A stretch of DNA of 18,308 nt, taken from assembly GCA_046046915.1 (NCBI GenBank), contig JBJOIT010000055.1, positions 1 through 18,308 on the forward strand, in the 5' to 3' direction. Position 1 is the first letter of the stretch; each line of letters begins with the position of its first letter. A program made the position numbers and the translations under genes. This DNA comes from JBEEJZ01 sp046046915. GTDB taxonomy: Bacteria > Pseudomonadota > Gammaproteobacteria > Burkholderiales > Burkholderiaceae_C. Under the pieces are notes generated by a model. The model saw only the letters and a list, made by a program, of their open reading frames with translations. It was not told the DNA's origin and searched no databases. Shown here piece by piece: positions 7,088 through 15,264 of the stretch.

Positions 7088-8470
7088 TCAAGGCCGGCCG
7101 CGGCCACCGCGCCCATTGCCCCCACGACCGGGGCCGCCTCCTGAACCGTTGCGACGCTGCCCCTGACCCGGTGCCTGGCGTTGCCGTGTAAAGCTGTCAG
7201 CGCCAATGTAGCCAAACGCGGTTTTCATCGGATCGGGTTGCGCATCCTGCGCTGGGCGCTCTTTGCGCTGACCACGCCCCTGCCCTTGGCCTTGGCCGTC
7301 GGGCCGGCTCTTGCCGCGACCACCACCGGCACCGGCGCCATTCGGGCGCGGCCCTTGACCCTGCGGGCCAGAGCCGCCGCGTCCGCCTCGGTTCGCCCCT
7401 CGAAGGATACCCAATCGGGTGCCACGACGACGCGGCTCCTGGCCCGCCTCCCCATCGCCCGTAGCACCACCGGCTTCAGCGTTGGGACGGGGTCGACGCC
7501 CGGCGCCTGCGGCGTTGGTCAAGGCACGAATGTCGGCCTCGTCCAGCTCCATCCAGGCGCCACGCTTGAGGCCACGCGGCAACATCATGGCACCGTAGCG
7601 GATGCGGATCAGGCGGCTCACGGCATGACCAACCGACTCGATCATGCGACGCACCTCGCGGTTGCGTCCTTCAGAAATGGTCACCCGATACCAACAGTTG
7701 GAGCCCTCGCCCCCACCGTCTTCGATAGACCCGAACTGAGCCATGCCATCGTCGAGCTGGACGCCGTCCAGCAGACGCTGCTTCTCGTCCTTGGTCAAGG
7801 CGCCCAGCACCCGCACCGCGTATTCGCGCTCCAGGCCAAAACGGGGGTGCATCAGGTTGTTGGCCAGCTCGCCCGAACTGGTGAACAGCAGCAGGCCCTC
7901 GGTGTTCAGGTCCAAACGCCCCACCGATTGCCACTTGCCCTGGTGCAACTTGGGCAGGCGCCGAAACACTGTCGGCCGGTTTTGAGGATCGTCCAGCGTG
8001 ACCACTTCGCCCACCGGCTTGTGATACGCAATCACGCGTGCGGGTGGCGGATCGATGCGAAAGCGGATGGGCTTGCCATTGACCTTGACCTGATCACCAA
8101 ACTGCACCCGCTGGCCAATGTGGGCCGGCTCGTTGTTGACGGTGATACGCCCTTCCAAGATGAGTTGCTCCATCTCCAGGCGCGAGCCCATGCCAGCCTG
8201 AGCCAGCACCTTGTGCAACTTGGGTGAATCGACTTGGGGCGCCAACACGCGCTTGAGCGGCAAGGCCTCGGGGCTGTCCTCATCGGCATCGAGCTGACCC
8301 GACACCACATCGTCGAAACGATAGTGATCTGCGGGTGGCAAGACCGCCGATTTGGCGACTGGCGGCACGGCCGTCGCCAAGTGCGCCTCGGTGGACGTTT
8401 CAGTGGTCAGTTCTGCAGCCAGTTCAGCGGGCGACTCCTGAGGAGGCAGCTCGGGCGTGGGTTCGGTCAT
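7088..8470 (-). CDS. rluB: 23S rRNA pseudouridine(2605) synthase RluB with long Gly/Arg-rich tail
   Basis: A 460-residue RsuA/RluB-family pseudouridine synthase that acts on helix 89 of 23S rRNA. The N-terminal 75 residues or so are an acidic, Ala/Pro/Thr-rich extension. An S4 RNA-binding domain follows (about 83-135, KLHKVLAQAGMGSRLEMEQ). The catalytic domain has GRLDLNTEGLLL with Asp187 as the catalytic aspartate, and EGRNREVRRM (267-276) is the family signature. From about 320 to 460 the protein is low complexity, rich in Gly, Arg, Gln and Pro. It is interrupted by one ordered-looking patch, KTAFGYIGADSF (416-427). The core is about 250 residues, so nearly half the protein is extension. 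The start ATG overlaps the scpB TGA (ATGA). Confidence 0.92.
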   Translation of the reverse strand: MTEPTPELPPQESPAELAAELTTETSTEAHLATAVPPVAKSAVLPPADHYRFDDVVSGQLDADEDSPEALPLKRVLAPQVDSPKLHKVLAQAGMGSRLEMEQLILEGRITVNNEPAHIGQRVQFGDQVKVNGKPIRFRIDPPPARVIAYHKPVGEVVTLDDPQNRPTVFRRLPKLHQGKWQSVGRLDLNTEGLLLFTSSGELANNLMHPRFGLEREYAVRVLGALTKDEKQRLLDGVQLDDGMAQFGSIEDGGGEGSNCWYRVTISEGRNREVRRMIESVGHAVSRLIRIRYGAMMLPRGLKRGAWMELDEADIRALTNAAGAGRRPRPNAEAGGATGDGEAGQEPRRRGTRLGILRGANRGGRGGSGPQGQGPRPNGAGAGGGRGKSRPDGQGQGQGRGQRKERPAQDAQPDPMKTAFGYIGADSFTRQRQAPGQGQRRNGSGGGPGRGGNGRGGRGRP

Positions 8471-9123
8471 GGGAGTCTCCCGTTCAAATTGAATAAATCG
8501 TCGTGGTCGGTTTCTGTCGGGACGTTGACGGCCTGCGACGAGGACGGCAGGGTCAGTGCTCCGATGGCGCCATCAGATTCCGACTGCAATGCAGAAAACA
8601 CGTGGGTTGCGTCAGGGCTGTCTAGCAGTGGCAGCTGGTCCAGGGAGGCCAGGCCCAGGTCATCCAGAAACTGGCGGGTGGTGGCAAACAAGGCGGGGCG
8701 GCCCACGGTTTCGCGGTGGCCGATGACTTCAATCCAGCCACGATCTTCTAGCTGCTTGATGATCTGGGAGTTGATCGTCACACCCCGTATATCTTCCATG
8801 TCGCCACGCGTGACCGGCTGACGATACGCAATGATGGCCAGGGTTTCGAGCGTGGCACGCGAGTAGCGCGTGGGTTTTTCTGGATGCAGTCGGTCCAGGT
8901 AGGGCCGCATCTGGGGTCGACTCTGAAACCGCCAGCCTGAGGCCACGCACACCAACTCCACACCACGTTGGGTCCAGTCCAGCTGAAGCTCCTGCAACAA
9001 ATCCTTGATGGTGTCAGCCCCCAGCACATCGTCAAACAAGGCGCGCAACTCCCGCACCGGCAGTGGCTGCTGGGCGCAGATGAGGGCAGTCTCAAGGACG
9101 CGCTTGGCGTCGGTGCGGTTCAT
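8467..9123 (-). CDS. scpB: Segregation and condensation protein B
   Basis: A 218-residue ScpB, the winged-helix kleisin partner that works with ScpA and SMC in chromosome condensation and segregation. The two winged-helix domains cover about residues 1-160. The well-conserved central stretch runs from ETLAIIAYRQPVTRGDMEDI through RGVTINSQIIKQLEDRGWI and then GRPALFATT. The C-terminal 45 residues or so are acidic and probably disordered, as in other ScpB proteins. scpA is not in the window; in many Burkholderiales it lies elsewhere. The gene starts at ATG 9123-9121 and its last codon overlaps the rluB start by 4 nt. This scpB-rluB pairing is widely conserved. Confidence 0.93.
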   Translation of the reverse strand: MNRTDAKRVLETALICAQQPLPVRELRALFDDVLGADTIKDLLQELQLDWTQRGVELVCVASGWRFQSRPQMRPYLDRLHPEKPTRYSRATLETLAIIAYRQPVTRGDMEDIRGVTINSQIIKQLEDRGWIEVIGHRETVGRPALFATTRQFLDDLGLASLDQLPLLDSPDATHVFSALQSESDGAIGALTLPSSSQAVNVPTETDHDDLFNLNGRLP

Positions 9124-9249
9124 GGTCGGGCGATGGCTGGCGTCGGCGAGACGCTTGCAGGTACGAGAAACGAAACCGTTATGTGGAGCGCCTTGTGCGA
9201 AGGAGTCTTTCGCTGCGCTTGCCCAAGGCTCACGGGCCGGGGCAGTGGC
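9124..9249. other. Intergenic gap between rluD and scpB with a hairpin
   Basis: At 126 bp this is the largest gap in the window. It holds a nested inverted repeat. The inner stem is 9197-9203 against 9207-9213, seven pairs with one G-T wobble and a 3-base loop. It is flanked by the outer arms GCCTTG (9190-9195) and CAAGGC (9224-9229). No T tract follows on either strand, so a classical intrinsic terminator is not supported. No convincing small gene is present. Confidence 0.45.
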
Positions 9250-10257
9250 TCAAAGGCCGTCGTCGGGATTGTAGCTGAGCCCCCACGCCCTCAAGGCGGC
9301 CTGCATGTCGTCGGGCAGCGGTGCTTCAAACACACACTCGCGCCCATGAACTGGGTGCACAAAGGCCAGCCGGCAGGCATGCAGTGCCTGACGCAACATG
9401 CCCGCAGCCGGCGCGCCACCATACAGTTCGTCGGCCAGCAAGGGATGCCCGATCGAGGCCATGTGTACCCGAATCTGGTGCGTGCGCCCCGTGTGCAGAA
9501 TGCAGCGCACCCAGCAGCCCTGAGGCAGGCTGTGCAGCAAATGCACATCGGTACGGGAAGCCTTGCCGGCATGCTGGGTCAGATCGACCACGGCCATGCG
9601 CAGGCGGTTGCGGGGATCGCGGCCGATGGGCGCCTCCACCGTTCGCGGTGTAGCGCCATGCCAAGGCTTGTGCGCCAACGCCAGATATTGGCGGCTCACC
9701 TCACGCGCCGCAATCATCTGCACCAGTTTGTCCATCACCGCCCGGGTGCGGGCCACCACCATCAGGCCGCTGGTGTCCTTGTCCAAGCGATGCACGATGC
9801 CGGCCCTTGGCAAGTTGGCCGCTGCCGGGTCGCGCCCCAGCAGACCATTGAGCAGCGTGCCGCTCCAGTTGCCAGGCGCCGGGTGCACCACCAGGCCCGC
9901 GGGCTTGTTGATCACCAGCAAATGTTCGTCCTCAAACACCACGTCCAGCGCCATGGTCTCGGGCTTGAAGGCCTGGCTTTGGGGCGTGGGACGCAGCTCG
10001 ATCAGTCCGGACTCGCCCGCCTTCACCTTGGCAGACGCTTTGGTCAGCGCGCGCCCGGCCATGCTGACCGCGCCTTGCTCCATCAATTGCTGCAGGTAAC
10101 TGCGAGAAAACTCGGGCACCAGCTCGGCCAAAGCCCTGTCCAGGCGCTGCCCATGCAAAACATCGGTGATGATCCAGGCGCGGCACTCCACGTCGCCGAC
10201 CAGATCGGCGCCCTCCCCCTCCTCCACGTCCAAGGATGGCGGCAGGCTCGATGACAT
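9250..10257 (-). CDS. rluD: 23S rRNA pseudouridine(1911/1915/1917) synthase RluD
   Basis: A 335-residue RluA-family pseudouridine synthase that modifies helix 69 of 23S rRNA, a site in the intersubunit bridge. An S4 domain lies at about 38-85 (QRLDRALAELVPEFSRSYLQ). The catalytic domain has INKPAGLVVHP (116-126) and GIVHRLDKDTSG, with Asp159 as the catalytic aspartate, then HTGRTHQIRVH near the C-terminus. Length fits the family. The start is ATG 10257-10255. An upstream in-frame TTG at 10275 is possible but would add only six residues and lies in the spacer shared with bamD. The gene diverges from bamD, an arrangement also seen in E. coli. Confidence 0.95.
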   Translation of the reverse strand: MSSSLPPSLDVEEGEGADLVGDVECRAWIITDVLHGQRLDRALAELVPEFSRSYLQQLMEQGAVSMAGRALTKASAKVKAGESGLIELRPTPQSQAFKPETMALDVVFEDEHLLVINKPAGLVVHPAPGNWSGTLLNGLLGRDPAAANLPRAGIVHRLDKDTSGLMVVARTRAVMDKLVQMIAAREVSRQYLALAHKPWHGATPRTVEAPIGRDPRNRLRMAVVDLTQHAGKASRTDVHLLHSLPQGCWVRCILHTGRTHQIRVHMASIGHPLLADELYGGAPAAGMLRQALHACRLAFVHPVHGRECVFEAPLPDDMQAALRAWGLSYNPDDGL

Positions 10258-10260
10258 AAT
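10252..10260 (+). promoter_or_regulatory. Possible extended -10 element for bamD
   Basis: The plus strand reads TGACATAAT, a TGN plus CATAAT extended -10, about 30 bp before the bamD start codon. No good -35 is seen about 17 bp upstream, which is tolerable for extended -10 promoters. The element overlaps the rluD start codon (10257-10255). Identified by eye; not tested. Confidence 0.3.
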
Positions 10261-10290
10261 TTGGCTTTGGTTCAAGAAAGTAAACCCGTG

Positions 10291-11091
10291 ATGTTTCGTT
10301 CCAAATTATCGGCTGTGTCCTTTTGGGCCGTAGTGGGTGGGGCCCTGGTAGGTTGCTCCAACACACCGGTGGACAAAACAACCACCATGAGCCCCAACGC
10401 CATTTACAGCGAAGCCAAGGACGAACTGGGCGCCGGCGCCATTGACAAGGCCGTCAAGCTACTGGAAAAGCTTGAAGGCCGGGCGGCTGGCACGCCGCTG
10501 GCACAGCAAGCCCAGCTCGACAAAGCCTACGCTCACCACAAGAACGGCGAGCCAGCACAAGCCATTGCCACGCTGGAGCGCTTCATGAAGCTGCACCCAG
10601 CCAGTCCGGCGCTCGACTACGCGCTGTACCTCAAAGGCATTGTCAATTTCAATGACGACCTGGGCCTGTTTTCAAGCATTACCCGCCAGGATCTGGCAGA
10701 GCGTGATCAAAAAGCCGCCAAAGAATCGTTTGAATCGTTTCGGGAGCTGGTGAATCGTTTCCCCGACTCGCGCTACGCGGCAGATGCCCGCCTGCGCATG
10801 AACTACATCGTTAATTCGCTGGCGCAGTACGAAGTGCATGTGGCACGGTACTACTACAGCCGTGGCGCGTATCTGGCGGCAGTCAACCGCGCCCAGCTGG
10901 CGCTGGAGCAATACCGCGAAGTCCCTGCGCTGGAAGAAGCCCTGTTCATCATCGTGCAGTCCTACGACGCCTTGGGCATGACCGACCTTCGCGACGACGC
11001 CCGCCGTGTGCTGACCCAAAACTTTCCGCAAAGCGAGTATCTGAGCCGTGGCTTCAAGACCAAGGACGCAAAGTGGTGGCAGTTTTGGTGA
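10291..11091 (+). CDS. bamD: Outer membrane assembly lipoprotein BamD
   Basis: A 266-residue lipoprotein, the essential TPR subunit of the BAM complex. It sits on the periplasmic face of the outer membrane and binds BamA and the substrate beta-signal. The signal peptide ends in LVGC, with lipidated Cys22. TPR-like units follow, with YSEAKDELGAGAIDKAVKLLE near the N-terminus, then the family-typical segments FPDSRYAADARLRMNYIVN and VARYYYSRGAYLAAVNRAQ. Length matches BamD (about 245-270). The start is ATG 10291, directly after an in-frame GTG at 10288; a longer form from TTG 10261 would put extra residues ahead of the signal peptide. It is the only plus-strand gene and converges on yoaA. With bamB at the left edge, the window carries two BAM lipoproteins. 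Confidence 0.95.
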   Translation: MFRSKLSAVSFWAVVGGALVGCSNTPVDKTTTMSPNAIYSEAKDELGAGAIDKAVKLLEKLEGRAAGTPLAQQAQLDKAYAHHKNGEPAQAIATLERFMKLHPASPALDYALYLKGIVNFNDDLGLFSSITRQDLAERDQKAAKESFESFRELVNRFPDSRYAADARLRMNYIVNSLAQYEVHVARYYYSRGAYLAAVNRAQLALEQYREVPALEEALFIIVQSYDALGMTDLRDDARRVLTQNFPQSEYLSRGFKTKDAKWWQFW

Positions 11092-11113
11092 TCGCCACAT
11101 CTGCCTGAGCCAG

Positions 11114-11140
11114 TTTTTTAATTGGGGTCAGATCCCGATT
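11114..11140. repeat. REP-like palindrome in the bamD/yoaA convergent gap
   Basis: A near-perfect palindrome covers 11120-11140. It has a 9-bp stem including two G-T wobbles and a 3-base CAG loop, and its core reads GGGGTCAGATCCC. A run of six T (11114-11119) precedes it on the plus strand, and the yoaA TAA stop (11141-11139) lies partly in its right arm. No T run follows the stem on either strand, so it is not a standard intrinsic terminator, although bamD transcripts end hereabouts. The core resembles GGGGTCAGA-type palindromes that I recall as dispersed in proteobacterial genomes; this was not searched. Confidence 0.45.
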
Positions 11141-13151
11141 AAATCCCCAAAGCAAGCTTGTTGAGCGCGTCGTCAAAGTCTTGCTCTGATCTCAGGCGCT
11201 GCATGGGGGGCAAGGCGGCCATCAGGCGTTTGCCGTAGCCCATGGTGGCCAGGCGTGAATCGCACAAGACCAGCACCCCGCTGTCGCCTTCGCTGCGTAT
11301 CAGCCGGCCGGCCCCCTGCTTGAGCGCCACTGCTGCCTCGGGCACAAAATAATCGTTGAAGGGGCTGCGGCCCGTAAGCTCCAGGCGCTTGGTGCGGGCT
11401 TCCACCAGCGGGTCGTTGGGCGGCGGAAAAGGTAATTTATCAATCACCACCAGCTGCAAGGCCTTGCCTGGCACATCGACACCTTCCCAAAACGAGGCAG
11501 AGGCCACCAGGATGCAGCCTGGTGCGCCGCCCTCGCCTCCCCGGCGAAAGCGCTCCATCAGCTCCCGCTTGGTACGCTGGCCCTGTACCAGAACCTCGAT
11601 GTCCCGGGCATCAGCAAGCCGAGCCTGTAGTGCCTCGCTGATGGTACGTAATGCCCGCAAGGTGGTGGTCAACACCAGTGTGCGCCCGCCCAGCACCGGC
11701 GCCGCCCGCGCCACCAGGGCCGCCACTTGTGCGCTGTGCGTGGGGTCGTTGGGCTTGGGCAGGTGGGCCGGCACATACACACCGGCTTGGCGCGGATAGT
11801 CAAACGGGCTGCTCACGCGCAGGATGCGCGCCTCAGACAAACCACAGGGCTCGGTAAACCAGCTTAAATCCGCATCGTCACCCAGCGTGGCTGACGTGAA
11901 GATCCAGGACTTCAGCTGTGGCTCGCCTTCGGCCGGCGCCTTAAGCAAACGAGTTTGCACCGCCTGCGCGATGTCCAGCGGCGACTCGACCAGCCGCAGC
12001 TGCATGCCCACGTCTAGCCAGCGCACAGAACCCTCATCGCAGGCCTGGCCAAAAAATTCGATGGTTTCCAGCAAGGCGCAGGCCCGCTCGTGCAGGCGCA
12101 CAAAGTCGGGCGCAATCTCGCTTACCGTATCCAGGGCCAGGGCGACTTGCTCGCAGGCCTGGCCCAGCTGGTGCAGCGCGTCTAGCCACACCACCGGGTC
12201 GAGCTGCTCGGGGGCCTGGCCCGGCCAGCGCAACTTGGCGCCCACGGCGCAGTGCCCGGCCGTGAGCCGCAGTTCGCGGGTGGCGTGTTCGGCGTCTGAT
12301 GCCAGCTGCTGCCAGTCTGCCAGGCCGCGCGCCAGTTGCAGGCCGGTGGCCAGCGCATCTCGGGCAAAGTCCAGCAACTGCCCGGTGCTGAGGTGTCGCC
12401 CCAAAAACTGCACCCCGGTCTCGTTAATTTGGTGGGCCTCGTCAAAAATCACTGTGCGCACCGAGGGCAGCAGCTCGGCCATGCCCGACTCTCGCACCGC
12501 CATGTCTGCAAAAAACAAGTGGTGATTGATGACCACCACATCGGCCGCCAAGGCCTCGCGCCGCGCCAGGTTGACGTGGCAGGCCTTGAAACTGGGGCAC
12601 TGGGAACCCAGGCAGTTGTCCCGGGTGGAGGTGACAAGCGGGATGACTGGCGAGCGCTCGTCCAGCCCCGGCAACTCCGCCAGATCGCCGGTGCGGGTGG
12701 ACTGCGCCCATTGCTCAATCTTGGCCAGGGTGCGGGTCTTGAAGGCGTCCAGCGCCGCGTGGTCGTGCCGGGCAGTGCCCATGCGGTGCAGACACAGGTA
12801 GCTGCCCCGCCCCTTGAGCAAGGCCACCCGCGCGGGCAAACCCAAAGCCTGGGTCAAACGCGGCAGGTCGCGGCCAAACAACTGGTCTTGCAGGTTTTTG
12901 GTGGCGGTCGACAAAAGCACCCGCTCCCCGCTCAGCAAGGCTGGTACCAGGTAAGAAAAGGTCTTGCCCACACCGGTGCCGGCTTCCACCACCAGCACAC
13001 CGCCTTGTTCAATGGTTTGGGCCACGGCGGTCGCCATCTCGGTCTGGCCTTCTCGGGGCTGAAAGGTATCCAGGGCATGCGTGAGACTGCTGCCCGCGCA
13101 AAACAGCGCCTGTACCTCGTCGGTCAGATTCAAAAGCGGCTCCGGGTTCAA
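11139..13151 (-). CDS. yoaA: ATP-dependent DNA helicase, YoaA/DinG family (XPD-like, iron-sulfur)
   Basis: A 670-residue superfamily 2 helicase of the XPD/DinG group. The Walker A sequence AGTGVGKT is at 57-64 and DEAH at 237-240. The iron-sulfur cysteines are Cys120 (SYLC), Cys180 and Cys185 (CLGSQC) and Cys191 (KAC). INHHLFFADM follows at 209-218. Near the C-terminus are SFWEGVDVPG and the motif VI stretch QGAGRLIRS. The order and spacing match E. coli YoaA better than DinG. YoaA acts in replication-fork repair with the HolC clamp-loader subunit. The only plausible start that keeps the R-x-GQ motif (REGQTEMA, 33-40) is TTG 13151-13149, overlapping the upstream TGA by 3 nt. An internal ATG at residue 39 would cut that motif. 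A rare start codon and weak ribosome-binding site suggest low or coupled translation. Confidence 0.9.
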   Translation of the reverse strand: MNPEPLLNLTDEVQALFCAGSSLTHALDTFQPREGQTEMATAVAQTIEQGGVLVVEAGTGVGKTFSYLVPALLSGERVLLSTATKNLQDQLFGRDLPRLTQALGLPARVALLKGRGSYLCLHRMGTARHDHAALDAFKTRTLAKIEQWAQSTRTGDLAELPGLDERSPVIPLVTSTRDNCLGSQCPSFKACHVNLARREALAADVVVINHHLFFADMAVRESGMAELLPSVRTVIFDEAHQINETGVQFLGRHLSTGQLLDFARDALATGLQLARGLADWQQLASDAEHATRELRLTAGHCAVGAKLRWPGQAPEQLDPVVWLDALHQLGQACEQVALALDTVSEIAPDFVRLHERACALLETIEFFGQACDEGSVRWLDVGMQLRLVESPLDIAQAVQTRLLKAPAEGEPQLKSWIFTSATLGDDADLSWFTEPCGLSEARILRVSSPFDYPRQAGVYVPAHLPKPNDPTHSAQVAALVARAAPVLGGRTLVLTTTLRALRTISEALQARLADARDIEVLVQGQRTKRELMERFRRGGEGGAPGCILVASASFWEGVDVPGKALQLVVIDKLPFPPPNDPLVEARTKRLELTGRSPFNDYFVPEAAVALKQGAGRLIRSEGDSGVLVLCDSRLATMGYGKRLMAALPPMQRLRSEQDFDDALNKLALGI

Positions 13152-15262
13152 AACCCGAATTCTTGCACGATCACCGCTGCCGCCCGGCGCAGGTAACGAG
13201 CGGCCGGGGCCTCGGCCTCGGCTTGCACACTGACCTTGCCACGCCAGCTCATGGCCTGCATGGGCGCGGGCACAGTGGCGCCTTCGGCCAGGGCCAGCGT
13301 GAGGTGGTAGATGGCGCGCTCGGGCATCAGCTGGCCGGATTTTTCTCGCACCAGGATGTGGCCGCCCATCTGGGCCGACAACTCACCACGCGGCAACACG
13401 CGCGAGGCGTCACGGTCGATGCTGGTCACAGTCAGGGAAATGAGCTCGGTGGCCGGGCCCTCGGTGATGAACGCCGCCTTGTCGCCCACCTTCACGCGGT
13501 GCACGGTGTCTTCATCGAGCCAGGTTTCCACCAGCCAGCCACTGTCTTCGCGCACCAGCAAGGCAATGGGTTCCTTGCGGGCCAGCCACTGGCCGGGCTG
13601 CAAGTCGGGGTCGACATCGCGCAGTCGCCCGGCAAAGGGCGCCAACGGTGCGTATTGCAGCGACTCGGTGCGCAAGCTGACCTGTTCGGCGCGGGCCACT
13701 TGCAACGACTCCTGTGTGGAACGCAAACTGTTGCGTGCCTGGGGGTCGACCTCTGCCGCTGCCGCCTGCCACTGCATGCTTTGCACCTTGGCCGAGTTGG
13801 CCTTCTGGCGCATTTGAAGGTCGGGCACAAACAGGCGCACCAGAGTGCTGCCTTCAGGCACCTTGTCACCCTCTTTGAAGGGCAGCTCTTCCACCCTGGC
13901 ACCGCCGGGTGCAAACACCGGCCACACTTCTGCCGGGCGCAGCAGGCCACTGACAGTGACGCGCACCGGCCAGGGTACAAAAGCCAAAGACGCCATCAGA
14001 ATCAGCAAGACCAGGCTGACACGCCCACGTTGGCGCGCGGCAATCACCGGCCGGCGCTCCCCCCAGGCGCGCAACTCGTGCCAGATGGGGAGCAAGACAA
14101 ACCACAGGATTTCAACCATGAACAGCACAATGCCCAGTACCTTGAAAAACATGTAATACACCAGCACGGCAATCCCTAAAAACAGCACCAAACGGTACAA
14201 CCAGGTACCCCATGCAAAGGCAATCAGGGCTCGGGTGCGTCTGGGCGACAGCAGCTCAGGCGGGTCCTCACGCAGATCAAACAGCCATTCACGCAGCCGC
14301 CACCGGGCCAGCGCAAAGCTGCGCTCGTGCATGTTCGAGATGTCCAGCCAGTCTGACAGGATGAAGTAGCCATCAAAGCGCATGAAGGGGCTGGCATTGA
14401 TGGCGATGGTGGTCACCCACGAGGTGGTGGCCAACACAAAGGCCGCCGACTTCAAGCCCCCTTCTGGCAACAAGGCCCAAGCCAGCGTGGCCCAGGCCGC
14501 CACGGTCAGCTCGGTCAGGATGCCGGCACTGGCCACCTTGAGACGCTGAAACCGGTTGGTCAGGCGCCAGGTTTCGTTGGTGTCGGTGTAGGCCACCGGC
14601 CACATCACCAAAAACGCCGCCCCCATGGTGGGCACCCGGCAACCCATGCGCTTGGCGGTAAACGCATGGCCCAACTCGTGCAGGATCTTGACGGCAAACA
14701 CCGCCAAGCCATAAGACACCAGACCATCCCAGTTGAAGGTATCCACCAAGGACGCCACAAACACGTCCCAGCGCTGAATGACCTGCAAAAAGCCAAACCC
14801 AAAAGCCAGCAGCGTGAGGTACAAAAACTGCCGGGTGTAAAACAAACCGGCCAGGCCCTGCCAGCGGTTCAGCCAGCCATCGGGCTTCCACAGCGGGATC
14901 CGAAAAAACAAATAGTGATGCAAAAGCCAGTTCAGCGCCGTGCCCTGGCGTTGGTGCAGACGCTGAGCCATGTCCTTGGCCGCCTTGGCACCACTGGGGC
15001 GCACCAGCTGATGCTGCGCCAAAAACTGCACCACTTCTTGCACATCCTCCGCGCCCAGCTGCAGGGCTGTGGCGGCGCTGATGGACTCGGCAATGGCAGC
15101 CGGGTCATCCAGCTGCCAGCGCTGCAAGACCTCAAAGGTGGGCCAGTCGATCCGAAAAAACTGATTGCGGGCGGGGTCGTGCAGGGTCCAGCTGGGGGCG
15201 CCATCGGGCATCACCGGCCCGGGCAGCAGGTCCAGCTCCTCGCGCAGCAAGGGCAGTGGCAT
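13148..15262 (-). CDS. M50 site-2-protease-like metalloprotease fused to a HlyD-type adaptor
   Basis: A 704-residue multi-domain inner-membrane protein. Residues 1-90 or so form a small domain like the PqqD/winged-helix heads of some peptide-handling proteins (SWTLHDPARNQFFRID, FEVLQRW). The zinc motif HELGH is at 195-199, with the partner motif NASPFMRFDG (289-298) supplying the third ligand Asp297; both are intact. Around them are several transmembrane segments (about 140-165, 180-200, 245-290, 345-395). One more helix (about 414-432) leads into a periplasmic membrane-fusion region: barrel/lipoyl half at 438-480, a short helical hairpin at about 481-535, then the second lipoyl half (YAPLAPFAGRLRDV) and a beta-barrel. 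The start is ATG 15262-15260, 2 nt after the upstream stop; GTG 15268 is possible. Substrate and partner are unknown; context suggests processing or export of the upstream repeat protein. Confidence 0.85.
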   Translation of the reverse strand: MPLPLLREELDLLPGPVMPDGAPSWTLHDPARNQFFRIDWPTFEVLQRWQLDDPAAIAESISAATALQLGAEDVQEVVQFLAQHQLVRPSGAKAAKDMAQRLHQRQGTALNWLLHHYLFFRIPLWKPDGWLNRWQGLAGLFYTRQFLYLTLLAFGFGFLQVIQRWDVFVASLVDTFNWDGLVSYGLAVFAVKILHELGHAFTAKRMGCRVPTMGAAFLVMWPVAYTDTNETWRLTNRFQRLKVASAGILTELTVAAWATLAWALLPEGGLKSAAFVLATTSWVTTIAINASPFMRFDGYFILSDWLDISNMHERSFALARWRLREWLFDLREDPPELLSPRRTRALIAFAWGTWLYRLVLFLGIAVLVYYMFFKVLGIVLFMVEILWFVLLPIWHELRAWGERRPVIAARQRGRVSLVLLILMASLAFVPWPVRVTVSGLLRPAEVWPVFAPGGARVEELPFKEGDKVPEGSTLVRLFVPDLQMRQKANSAKVQSMQWQAAAAEVDPQARNSLRSTQESLQVARAEQVSLRTESLQYAPLAPFAGRLRDVDPDLQPGQWLARKEPIALLVREDSGWLVETWLDEDTVHRVKVGDKAAFITEGPATELISLTVTSIDRDASRVLPRGELSAQMGGHILVREKSGQLMPERAIYHLTLALAEGATVPAPMQAMSWRGKVSVQAEAEAPAARYLRRAAAVIVQEFGF

Positions 15263-15264
15263 GC

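Noticed and set aside
8968..10254. 428-codon plus-strand open frame
   Set aside because: It is the reverse shadow of scpB and rluD; its His/Gln/Ala-rich product matches no family.
11114..11140. Intrinsic terminator for bamD
   Set aside because: The T run comes before rather than after the stem on the plus strand, and neither strand has a T tract on its 3' side.
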